DNA from: Elusimicrobiota bacterium
GTDB taxonomy: Bacteria; CG03; SLGR01; JAFGSA01
Direction of reading: 5' to 3'
NCBI GenBank assembly: GCA_016934855.1
Contig: JAFGSA010000046.1
Span: 108,050 to 172,049, forward strand
DNA: 64,000 nucleotides
The number at the start of each line of letters is the position of its first letter. Positions within the stretch are counted from its first letter, which is position 1. The notes under the pieces are model-generated. The model was not told the origin of the DNA and made no database searches. It saw only the letters and a program-made list of their open reading frames with translations. Positions 35,575 to 44,136 of this stretch are shown piece after piece. The translations under genes were made by a program, and so were the position numbers.

Positions 35575-37406
35575 CGGGCCGGCGGGGCATCCCAGAACAG
35601 TGCCCAGTCCTCTTCTTTCCCTACGATCATGCTTTTCCAGCAGGCGCATTTTTCGCTCGTGCACATTTCTGCTTCCTCCAGCAGCTTGAGCGAGCCGTCC
35701 GCCATATTGCCGAGCCCGCGGAGATCCTCGCAGCACCTGGTGACGCTGCCGTCGGGGAATATCACGGCATACATCTGCCCCATCCTGCAGACCCGGCCGC
35801 TGTTCTTCTTATAACGGCCCGAATCAAGACTCCAGTTGATATTTTTCATGTTGACCGGCAGTTTCATCCCCTGAGCGCGCAGGTATTCGCATTCGTCTTC
35901 GGTATATGCTTCGGGATAGGTTTTCCCGCCGAACCGGCCGCTGAACGGCTGAGTCACGAGCGTTATCCCTTCCCGCTGCGCGTCTTTCTTTATAATCTCT
36001 ATCCCGTCCATCTGGGGCGGATAAGCTACGTAGCTTATCCATGTCTCGGCGCCAGCTTTTTTCAATGCAGCCAGTTTCCCGATGAACTCCCTCCATTCCG
36101 CTTTACGGGGATGGAAACTCGCGCCTATTCTTATTCCTTCGAGAGGCATTTTTCCTATAAGGGACCCCGGATCCCAGAACAGGTTGGTCTGGAACTCCAT
36201 GGTATGCATCCGGGCGAGTTTCCCCGCGAGCTCTACAAAATCCGGATAGACGAAAGGCTCACCGCCGGTTATATTGAGATGGCACGAACCGTACCTGTCA
36301 TAGACGTTTTTCCATATCTTGCGCCATCTGCCCGGCGCCAGTATCAGCGTCTCCAGCCCTTCCGTGTCTCTCCTGCTCCAGCTCCAGCCCTCCGTGTTGT
36401 AGCTGCAGTACTCGCATCCGTAGTTGCACCTGTACGTGATGCGCCAGGTGAAGAATACGCGGTAAGGCTCGGGACCACTGCGCGGTTCGCGGCCGGCCGA
36501 ATCATCGGTTTTGTACAGATTTACCAGGCTGGCGTCTTCCGTCACCTTTTTCAGTTCTTCCATAATGCGGCCGTCCTCCCGTGCCAGGGAGACTGCTTTT
36601 CCGAGTTCTTCCCTGTACAGACGGTATTCCCCGGCTTTCTTATAGGCGGCACACAGATCTACCCTGTAGAGCGCGTTTGCAGGATTCAGCTCAAGTGCTT
36701 TCCTGTATTCTTCCGCCGCCAGCCTGTATTCCCCAGCGGCAACAAGAACGTCTCCCGTATCCCTGTGCAGGTCCTCCGATTCAAACCCTCCGTCCGCGGC
36801 AAGTTTAAGCGACTGCCTGGCTTTTTCATAATCTCCTGAATCCTTATATATCCTGCCCATTCTCCAATGCGCCTCGCATTTGCCGGCGTCTATCCTGATC
36901 ATCTCGCCGAAGATTTTCAGCGCTTCATCATATTTTCTTTCCTGTTCGTGAAGTTTCCCGAGTTTCATGAGTATATCGTCTCTTCCGGGATCCAGACGCA
37001 GAGCGGCGGAGAACTCCCTGGCGGCCTTATCGCTCTTTCCCTGCCTGGAATACATGTCCCCCATATCAGAACGCAGCCGGGCTGTATCGTATCCTTTTTT
37101 AATCGCTTTTCTGAAGTTCCTTTCCGCAGCGCCGTACCTGTTTTCCCTATCGAACACGAGTCCTATCTCGAAGTACGCTTCTCCGTCTTCGGGACTTACC
37201 TTAAGAGCCCTCCGGAGTTCCTTAATCGCCTTTTTGGTATCGCCTATATCGCGGTATATCCTGCCCATATTCTTCCTTGCAGAGGATTCGTCAAAACCGG
37301 CAGCGATAGCCTTTTTAAGCGCTTTCAGCGATTCTTCGCGCCGGCCTTCCTTTTCATATCTGCAGGCCGAGTTAAAAATATCGGCACCGCTCATGACGCT
37401 TCGCAT
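35571..37406 (-). CDS. TPR-radical SAM protein, group B (SFHP/YPxxYT family)
   Basis: About 611 residues. Eight TPRs (residues 5-275) precede a group B rSAM domain: C327, C331, C334 (CNYGCEYC), GGEPFVYPDF, QTNLFWD, ASFHPRK, SYVAYPPQM, FGGKTYPEAYTEDE. The tail is CRMGQMYAVIFPDG…RCC…EKCACWKSM, ending EEDWALFW. Two starts compete: ATG 37404-37406 with GGGAG 5 nt upstream, and ATG 37392-37394, which would form an ATGA overlap with the upstream stop. The first is annotated for its better Shine-Dalgarno. It is the closest relative of the gene at 18592-20268, 15 kb away. Confidence 0.94.
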   Translation of the reverse strand: MRSVMSGADIFNSACRYEKEGRREESLKALKKAIAAGFDESSARKNMGRIYRDIGDTKKAIKELRRALKVSPEDGEAYFEIGLVFDRENRYGAAERNFRKAIKKGYDTARLRSDMGDMYSRQGKSDKAAREFSAALRLDPGRDDILMKLGKLHEQERKYDEALKIFGEMIRIDAGKCEAHWRMGRIYKDSGDYEKARQSLKLAADGGFESEDLHRDTGDVLVAAGEYRLAAEEYRKALELNPANALYRVDLCAAYKKAGEYRLYREELGKAVSLAREDGRIMEELKKVTEDASLVNLYKTDDSAGREPRSGPEPYRVFFTWRITYRCNYGCEYCSYNTEGWSWSRRDTEGLETLILAPGRWRKIWKNVYDRYGSCHLNITGGEPFVYPDFVELAGKLARMHTMEFQTNLFWDPGSLIGKMPLEGIRIGASFHPRKAEWREFIGKLAALKKAGAETWISYVAYPPQMDGIEIIKKDAQREGITLVTQPFSGRFGGKTYPEAYTEDECEYLRAQGMKLPVNMKNINWSLDSGRYKKNSGRVCRMGQMYAVIFPDGSVTRCCEDLRGLGNMADGSLKLLEEAEMCTSEKCACWKSMIVGKEEDWALFWDAPPAR

Positions 37407-39754
37407 AACTTCTCCCTTATCTGCCCGCTCATGCATTCCGGCTGTGCCAGATCCCTGAAATCATGCCCGGCAAGCTTCCTCCTGTAATAGCGCATGCCTT
37501 CGCCGTTCCATATATCATCAATGCTCATAGTGTCAATACTGCCTATATTTTTTTTAAGACACAGGGAAGCCGGGCGTACCGCACCCCCGCAGTCCAGCAA
37601 TAATTTCTGCCATGGGGCATAGCATATCATATCATCTATCCTGCCGCGTACTGCCCCGTGCACGGCTTTATCGATATCCCCCCGACTGCTGCCGCAGTAA
37701 ATGGGGAGCCAGTTGTTCAGATTAACCCCGGATTCGGCCGCTTTCCTGATGACAGCGGGCATGTTTTTTCTAATATGCGCCAGGATCTTCTCATCTCCCG
37801 GACTGAAGATGTTCTCTTCTGCATAATCTCCTCTGATAGGATGAAAGGTGACCATATCGAAACCGTACTGTTTTGCGAAATCTACAAAACCCTCCAGGTG
37901 AGTGTAGTTGGATCTCATGATCACCGGGTTCAGATATATCCTGATATCACTGCTGTTCCTTTTTTCCCTGAATTCTTTCACCAGAGACAGTACTCTTTTC
38001 AGTTTTTTGAAACTCGCGCCCTTTCTTATGTGCTCGTAAACCTCCTCTACGGGGCTGTCTATCGAAAATACTATACTGACCTTCCCCTTCTCCAGTTTAT
38101 ACAGGATGCTCTCGTTGATAAGGAGTCCGTTCGTATATACTATTTGCCTCAGGTTTGCATACCGCGCCCCTTCTTCAAGTATATCAGCGAAACCTTTTAT
38201 CAGAAAAACCTCTCCTCCCTGCCAGTTAACTTCTTCCATATAAGGAAACAGGTCTACTATCTCCCTCATCGTCCCTTCTCTCGCCTGCCAGTCTTTTTTC
38301 CAGACGCCGCACATGCGGCACTTAAGGTTGCACCTGTTTATTATCATCGCTATCATGACCCTGACTCTCGATTCCAGTATCTCCCTCCTTTCTGAAATCT
38401 CGAATTCATTAAGCATTTGATTGAAGACGAACCTGTCTCCGGTGACCTCCCCCATACCCATGAGTTCTCTGAAAACACCGCAAGACAGCCTCTTCAGACC
38501 CAGCGACCTGTATATCTTTCCCAGTTCAGCATAATGCCTGATGCTGGTCCTGAGAACCTCACGGTTCTTTCCGATCTTTTTAGCAATCTCCCTCAGCCTG
38601 GATATCCTGTCGGAGTCATTGCGGAGCCTGTACAGCCTGCCGAGTTCTCCCAATGCCGCCGTCCTTGTTTGAGGATCCTGTGCATTATCCGCTATTATCT
38701 TCAGTTCTTCTTCGGCGCTATGTACCATCCCGCGATTAAGGAAGCACCTTGCCAGTTCGACACGGGGAAGCATAAAATCCCTGCCGGCACTGCAGGCTCT
38801 TCTGTAATAGTGGACCGCGCGGTCAAATTTATTTTTCAGCATACTGATATTACCCAGTTCGTACAAAGCGGCAGGATCGTCATTACTTTTCATTAATGCT
38901 TCTTCGGCTGAATTTTCCAGCTCCTCCACAGCCCCGGGATCGCCGCGTCTTTCTCTGAATATCCTGCTCAGTATATCGCAGCTCTCGCTGTCTCCGGGAC
39001 TGAAATCAAGGACCTTCCCGATTTCCCTGACCGACATACAGTGCTTACCCTGCAGATAATAGGCCTTACCCAGGTCCCGGTGCACATCCGGCGTACTGTA
39101 ACCCTTCCTTATAGCTTCTTCCAAATGCTTTTCCATGGACGCCAGATCCTGCATATCGCGGTACAACCATCCCATTTCCGCGTTTATTTCGCCGTTCTCC
39201 GGCTCAAATTCAAGTGCCTTCAGGAATTCTTCTTCCGCCGGCCCGTACTTTCCGCCCGACTGGTATATCTTACCGATATCCCTTCTCACATCCGCGTTAT
39301 CCCAGCCCTTTCTTATCGCGGTCTTGTACTCCTTCACAGCAGAAGAGAAATCCTCCCTCTTAATGTATATCCGGGCAAGCTCTGCATGCGTTCTGCCGCC
39401 CCCATCATCAAGACTCAGCGCTTCCCTGTATTCCTCAAAGGCCCGGTCATACATTCCAAGCTCGAAACATATCCCCGCCATACTGTTTCTTATTTCCGGT
39501 CCTGTAAAACCTTTCACCAGCGCTTTTTCCATCTCCCCGAGGGCTTCTTTCAGCCTGCCTTCATCCTTCAGCCTGCACGCGAGATCATAGAAGTATCTCC
39601 CGTCATCCGGGGCATGCCCGGATGACCCTATGGTTTTTTTACAGACCCCGGGCGCCCCGCGCGACCGGCGTGCTGTCTTGTTCAATTCGCCGCTCCGGCC
39701 GGTGAAAATGCCTTTATCCCGGAGTTTCCTGTCCCGCGGTTTCTTTTTCGCCAT
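37391..39754 (-). CDS. TPR-radical SAM protein with eroded SPASM tail
   Basis: A 787-residue group A protein. A basic 45-residue N-terminus (MAKKKPRDRKLRDKG…) precedes about eleven TPRs (residues 50-435). The rSAM cysteines are C475, C479, C482 (CNLKCRMC), with WQGGEVFLIKGF and FSIDSPVEEVYE. The tail is unusual: CYAPWQKLLL is kept, but CxC is SLC and the terminal CxxxC reads AQPEC, so two cysteines usual in paralogues are gone. An extra Cys occurs in LLLDCGG. The auxiliary cluster may be re-ligated or lost. Start ATG 39752-39754 with AAGGA 3 nt upstream. Confidence 0.94.
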   Translation of the reverse strand: MAKKKPRDRKLRDKGIFTGRSGELNKTARRSRGAPGVCKKTIGSSGHAPDDGRYFYDLACRLKDEGRLKEALGEMEKALVKGFTGPEIRNSMAGICFELGMYDRAFEEYREALSLDDGGGRTHAELARIYIKREDFSSAVKEYKTAIRKGWDNADVRRDIGKIYQSGGKYGPAEEEFLKALEFEPENGEINAEMGWLYRDMQDLASMEKHLEEAIRKGYSTPDVHRDLGKAYYLQGKHCMSVREIGKVLDFSPGDSESCDILSRIFRERRGDPGAVEELENSAEEALMKSNDDPAALYELGNISMLKNKFDRAVHYYRRACSAGRDFMLPRVELARCFLNRGMVHSAEEELKIIADNAQDPQTRTAALGELGRLYRLRNDSDRISRLREIAKKIGKNREVLRTSIRHYAELGKIYRSLGLKRLSCGVFRELMGMGEVTGDRFVFNQMLNEFEISERREILESRVRVMIAMIINRCNLKCRMCGVWKKDWQAREGTMREIVDLFPYMEEVNWQGGEVFLIKGFADILEEGARYANLRQIVYTNGLLINESILYKLEKGKVSIVFSIDSPVEEVYEHIRKGASFKKLKRVLSLVKEFREKRNSSDIRIYLNPVIMRSNYTHLEGFVDFAKQYGFDMVTFHPIRGDYAEENIFSPGDEKILAHIRKNMPAVIRKAAESGVNLNNWLPIYCGSSRGDIDKAVHGAVRGRIDDMICYAPWQKLLLDCGGAVRPASLCLKKNIGSIDTMSIDDIWNGEGMRYYRRKLAGHDFRDLAQPECMSGQIREKLCEAS

Positions 39755-39763
39755 ATTTCCTTC

Positions 39764-41638
39764 TCAGTAAACTTCCGGGAGTCCGATCGCCCCACCGGAA
39801 ATCGGGCTTTTCAGGCATTCGAATTCCGACATCTCCCTGTCGCACATATCCCTGTAGCATCCCTTTACTATATTTTCTCTATACTGCCTCATTATGCTGC
39901 CGTTCCATATATCATCGAGTGACCTGCATTTAGCCGGATCTCCGGCAGAGACCAGGCACCTGCAGCTCGGCCTGCTGCCCGCTACTATATCCACGAAAAG
40001 ATGCTGCCACGGCCAGTAGCACTGTATTTCGTTCTTCGCCTCCCTTCGCAGGTCTTCCGTTCTGCCTGCATGCAGGAACCGCGAATGCAAAGCTATACCG
40101 CGACCCGCAGCCTGTTCCCGGAGCCGGCGGACTTCCTTTTCGATGAATTCCGTTGTTTTCGGACTGCCGTGCAGATACAGATTCTCTCCGCAGTCATAGT
40201 GGTGCACGTGGATCAATGTCACATCACTGAACCCGTACCTGCATGCGAAATCAACGGCTCCCCCGATCTCATGGACGTTGGATTTGAGAATGGTGAATCT
40301 GAATGTTGTCTTTAATTTCGATGATCTCTCTCCGGCTTTATTTACCCTGCCGATATTCTCAATCAGTTTTTCGAATCTAGCGCCTCGCCGTACGCGCTCG
40401 TATGTATTTTTTGTAAAACCGTCTATGGAAAAATTGATATTGACTCTCGCCCCGCTGAACTTTTCGGCCCATTTATCGTCTATAAGAAGGCCGTTTGTCA
40501 CTATTGTCTGACTTAACCCGGGGCACTCCGCGGCTTTATCAAACAGGGTTTCGAAATACCTTGAAAAAAATACCTCCCCCCCGATCCAGAGTACCGACTC
40601 AAGATAGGGAAGGTATTCCATTATCATGCCGGACGTTTTTTCCGATATATCGAGATTATGTCTTTTCATTTCACACATTAAACAGTCCAGATTGCATTTT
40701 GTTGTCAAAACCACTCCCATTGAACGGGGTTTTGACCTAAGTTCCGTTTTTCTTTCAGTGAGTTCTATTTCGTTCATCACCCTGTTTTTGAACCACAACG
40801 AGTCTCCATCCGGATTTACCTCGGCAGCGGCGCGGAACTTTTGCACGGCCATGACTGGCTCTCCGTTTTCCCTGTATATTTCGCCCAGCCTGATGAGGTT
40901 GTCCGTCATGTTCTGACCCAGCCTTACGGCCTCCTCAAGTTCATCAACAGCTGTTGAATACTCTCCTTCGCGAACGAGCATCCGGCCCCTAAGCTCGAGA
41001 GCCTTGCCGTTAGACGGATTGATATCCAGTATTCTGCCAAGTTCTTCCAGCGCGCTCTTCTGGTCATCTCTGAAAGAATATATCTTGGCAAGCTCCAGTC
41101 TCGCGTCCTCTTCGCTGCAGCCAAGCCCCAGGGCTTTCAGCAGGCATTCTTCTGCTCTTGTATACTCTCCGTTCCACACGTGAGCTGTTCCGAGCCCCCT
41201 GTAATATTCACCGCTTTCCGGATTAGAGCGTATCGCTCTTTCAAATTCCGCAATCGCCAGATCATACCGGCCGACAGTCGTATATATCCTTCCAAGATCC
41301 TTATGAATATCGGGCTCGGAGCAGCCTTTATTCTCAGCCTCTTTCAATTCCTCCAGCGCTTTCCCGTAATCCCCGAGCCTTTCGTATATCCTGCCGAGCT
41401 CGGCATTTATCCCGCCGTCACGGCAGCCGCTGTCCATAGCTGCTTTGAAATCTTCAATTGCCTCGGCGTATCGGCCGTTCTCCATATGCATTCTTCCCCG
41501 GGACTTATGCTCTTCGGCTGATTCACGTCCGCCTTTCCCGAACCCGCCTGCAAGTTTACCAGTTTCTTTTCCTGCCGCTTTTTCACCGGAAGCGTATTCC
41601 GCGGAAGAGCGACGTAATTTATTTCTTTTTCCGGTCAT
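39764..41638 (-). CDS. TPR-radical SAM-SPASM protein (CRC-tail subclade)
   Basis: A 624-residue group A protein. A charged Gly/Lys/Glu-rich N-terminus (residues 1-45) leads into seven TPRs (to about 275). The linker is WFKNRVMNEIELTERKTELRSKPR; the rSAM cysteines are C315, C319, C322 (CNLDCLMC), with WIGGEVFFSRYF and FSIDGFTKNTYE. The tail has CYWPWQHL, SCRC, DIWNGSIMRQYR and CDREMSEFEC, the C-x8-C variant shared with the genes at 25115 and 31734, followed by a Gly-rich end. Start ATG 41636-41638 with AAGGAA immediately upstream, 18 nt after the previous stop. Confidence 0.95.
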   Translation of the reverse strand: MTGKRNKLRRSSAEYASGEKAAGKETGKLAGGFGKGGRESAEEHKSRGRMHMENGRYAEAIEDFKAAMDSGCRDGGINAELGRIYERLGDYGKALEELKEAENKGCSEPDIHKDLGRIYTTVGRYDLAIAEFERAIRSNPESGEYYRGLGTAHVWNGEYTRAEECLLKALGLGCSEEDARLELAKIYSFRDDQKSALEELGRILDINPSNGKALELRGRMLVREGEYSTAVDELEEAVRLGQNMTDNLIRLGEIYRENGEPVMAVQKFRAAAEVNPDGDSLWFKNRVMNEIELTERKTELRSKPRSMGVVLTTKCNLDCLMCEMKRHNLDISEKTSGMIMEYLPYLESVLWIGGEVFFSRYFETLFDKAAECPGLSQTIVTNGLLIDDKWAEKFSGARVNINFSIDGFTKNTYERVRRGARFEKLIENIGRVNKAGERSSKLKTTFRFTILKSNVHEIGGAVDFACRYGFSDVTLIHVHHYDCGENLYLHGSPKTTEFIEKEVRRLREQAAGRGIALHSRFLHAGRTEDLRREAKNEIQCYWPWQHLFVDIVAGSRPSCRCLVSAGDPAKCRSLDDIWNGSIMRQYRENIVKGCYRDMCDREMSEFECLKSPISGGAIGLPEVY

Positions 41639-41656
41639 TTCCTTAATACCCGGGAT

Positions 41657-44134
41657 TCATGGGCGCTTAAGACTTCTCCTGATTGCGCCGGTTACGCACT
41701 TAAAATCGCACCAGCTGAAGTCATTATTGACTATCTTCCTTCTATATGCCTGCATCTTCTCGGAATTCCAGATCTCGCCAAGTGATTCATTCTTCACACT
41801 GCCGGCGGTCTCGAAGCAGGGCCCGTGAGGCTGCACTTCAAGAGAATCATTGATAAAAACGCATTGCCACGGCAAATAGCACATCAGCCCGGCGGGATCG
41901 GTCCCCGAAGACCGGTCAGGTTCCGGGACCTCTTCAGCTGCGCAGGCCGGTTTCCCGGGCCGCTCTTTCACCTCCGGTATGGCGTTATATACGCTTATTC
42001 CGCGAGTCGCCCCGTCTTTCATCACGCCCGCCATCATTTTCTGAACGCCTTCCAGAGCGGACCTGTCCATATTGAAATATATGTTCTCTGCTCCCAGCAC
42101 CTCTGTTATCGGGAATACCTGTATCTCGTCGAAACCATTTTCATCCGCGAAATCCACGATTCTGCTCAGGTCCGGGTAATTGCTCTTCATAACAAGGAAA
42201 TGGATAACCGTACGCATCCTGTCTCCGGGATTATGAATATTTTCGTTCGCTTCCGTCTTGTATTTGTTCACGATCCCTATATTCTTGATCAGTTTTTTGA
42301 AACTCGCGCCCCTCATTATGGCCTCGTAGGTTTCAGCATTCAGCCCGTGTATCGAATACGAAAGAACTACCTTCTTTCTGGCAAGATCCCTTGCCCATCC
42401 GGCGTCAATGAGCTGGCCGTTGGTATTGATCTGCTGCGTCAGATTTCCGTAACCCGCCGCTTTCACGTACAGATCCCTGAAATACTTTGACAGGAAGACT
42501 TCGCCGCCGATCCAGTTGACTTCCTGCAGATACGGCATAAGGCCTGTTATGTCATCCACCGTATGCCCGGGAATATCCCACCCGCTCCTTTTTCTGCCGG
42601 GACACATAATGCATTTTATATTGCACTTGTTGGTCAGAGTGACATATAATATCCGGGGCAGTGATTTCAGCTTCAGTTTCCCCTGCGTTATCTCTATTTC
42701 GTTCAGTATCTTATTATCTATAAACTCCGTGCCTTCATAGTCGCCGGCAGTCTTTGCAGCCCTGAACGCCTCGAGCGCGCTGTCCTTTTCTCCCATACCC
42801 CTATACAGTCCCCCCAGATACAGATAATCCGCCCACCCGGAAAGGCTGCCCTTAATATTCTTCTTCATCCGCGCCAATTCGCGGCGGCATTCTTCCCCGG
42901 CTTTTTTATCGGAGAACTCCATATTCTTTACCGTCTGCTTGTAAAAGACCCTTATATCGTGAGCCCCAAGATACTTTTTGAAATATCCCTCTCCTCCCGC
43001 TTTTTCATATTCACTTCGCGCCAGATCCTTTTTACCCAGAACGGAATAGAGCCGCCCTAACAAGGCGTGGGTCTTCTTATTTTCCGGGTCAAACTCCAGT
43101 TCCTTGCGAAACTCGGCGGCCGCCTCCTCATAGGCCCCTTTCTTGCAGCAGACTTCACCGAGCTCATGCCTTATTTTACCGTTATCAAAACCGAGCCTTA
43201 TCGCTTCCCTGAATTCTTTTTCCGATTCGTCATACTCACCCAGCGAATCCCGGACTCTTCCCAGAAGAAACCTCGTTTCTCCATCAGAAGGCTCGATAGC
43301 TGAAGCTCTTTCCAGCTCTTTCATCGCCAGGGTGTATTTCCCGAGCTTTATGTAAACCGCGGCCAGGCTCCTGCGGTACTGCGGCACCTCCGGCGCATTC
43401 TTTACCGCTGTGACCAGTTCGCCGGCCGCTTTGCCGTACTCCCTTGTGTGCTCGTACACTCTGGCCAGATCCGCATGTACCCCGCTCTCGCCTTTATGGA
43501 TGCCTGCCGCTTTCCTGAGTTCCTTTAACGCCGCGGAATACTTCCTCTGGCAGTAATATACCGACCCGAGCATCTTCGAAACCTCGGCTCCTCTCTCGGC
43601 GGCTTTCCTGTACTCGCCGGCTGCGGCGTCATAGTCCTGTTCTCTTTCATATGTCCTCCCCAGCTCCAGGTACAGTTCGGGACAGCCGGGGTCAAGACTG
43701 ACGGCTTTTTTATAGGACCGGACAGCCGACTCATGCTCTTCTATATCCCTGAACACCCTCCCCATATCGGAGTACAGGCCGGCCGACCTGTTTCCCTTCC
43801 TTATAGCGGTCTCGAATTCCCTGATTGCCTCCCGGCGGTCCCCTTTCAGTTCATAAACCCTGCCTATCTCGGCATTTATATCGTTGTCCCGGGGATCGGA
43901 GGCCAGGACTTTCTCAAGCTCCTCAAGGGCCTGATCGTACTTACCCATATCCCGGTAGATCCTTCCCATGTTTTTTCTCGCGAGCCTCTCATCAAACCCG
44001 CTTTCTATCGCTCTCCTCAATTCTTCGACCGCTTCGGTACGGCGTCCGGCCTTTTCGTATCTGCAGGCCGACTCGTAATGCCCTGCCCCGGGATCATTCG
44101 CTTTTTTCTTCATATCACACACCGGATCCTGCAT
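41657..44134 (-). CDS. TPR-radical SAM-SPASM protein, long solenoid, SIHG variant
   Basis: About 825 residues from ATG 44132-44134, 2 nt after the upstream TAA; the frame is open to 44260 but that part overlaps the upstream gene and lacks family similarity. About eleven TPRs (residues 15-460) with a non-TPR interruption near 390-430. The rSAM cysteines are C504, C508, C511 (CNIKCIMC), with WIGGEVFLSKYF and NTNGQLIDAGWA. The usual SIDG motif is SIHG (YSIHGLNAETYEAIMRG), an Asp-to-His change on a conserved strand. The tail has CYLPWQCVFI, HGPC in place of CxC, EIWN and CDFKC. Confidence 0.94.
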   Translation of the reverse strand: MQDPVCDMKKKANDPGAGHYESACRYEKAGRRTEAVEELRRAIESGFDERLARKNMGRIYRDMGKYDQALEELEKVLASDPRDNDINAEIGRVYELKGDRREAIREFETAIRKGNRSAGLYSDMGRVFRDIEEHESAVRSYKKAVSLDPGCPELYLELGRTYEREQDYDAAAGEYRKAAERGAEVSKMLGSVYYCQRKYSAALKELRKAAGIHKGESGVHADLARVYEHTREYGKAAGELVTAVKNAPEVPQYRRSLAAVYIKLGKYTLAMKELERASAIEPSDGETRFLLGRVRDSLGEYDESEKEFREAIRLGFDNGKIRHELGEVCCKKGAYEEAAAEFRKELEFDPENKKTHALLGRLYSVLGKKDLARSEYEKAGGEGYFKKYLGAHDIRVFYKQTVKNMEFSDKKAGEECRRELARMKKNIKGSLSGWADYLYLGGLYRGMGEKDSALEAFRAAKTAGDYEGTEFIDNKILNEIEITQGKLKLKSLPRILYVTLTNKCNIKCIMCPGRKRSGWDIPGHTVDDITGLMPYLQEVNWIGGEVFLSKYFRDLYVKAAGYGNLTQQINTNGQLIDAGWARDLARKKVVLSYSIHGLNAETYEAIMRGASFKKLIKNIGIVNKYKTEANENIHNPGDRMRTVIHFLVMKSNYPDLSRIVDFADENGFDEIQVFPITEVLGAENIYFNMDRSALEGVQKMMAGVMKDGATRGISVYNAIPEVKERPGKPACAAEEVPEPDRSSGTDPAGLMCYLPWQCVFINDSLEVQPHGPCFETAGSVKNESLGEIWNSEKMQAYRRKIVNNDFSWCDFKCVTGAIRRSLKRP

Positions 44135-44136
44135 CC

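Noticed and set aside
35575..35736. N-terminal extensions of several genes (also upstream of 10269, 14072, 29479, 44134, 46140, 48491, 50396, 51495, 54834)
   Set aside because: They overlap the end of the upstream gene, are Arg-rich shadow sequence with no family similarity, and better-placed starts with ATGA overlaps or Shine-Dalgarno sites exist.
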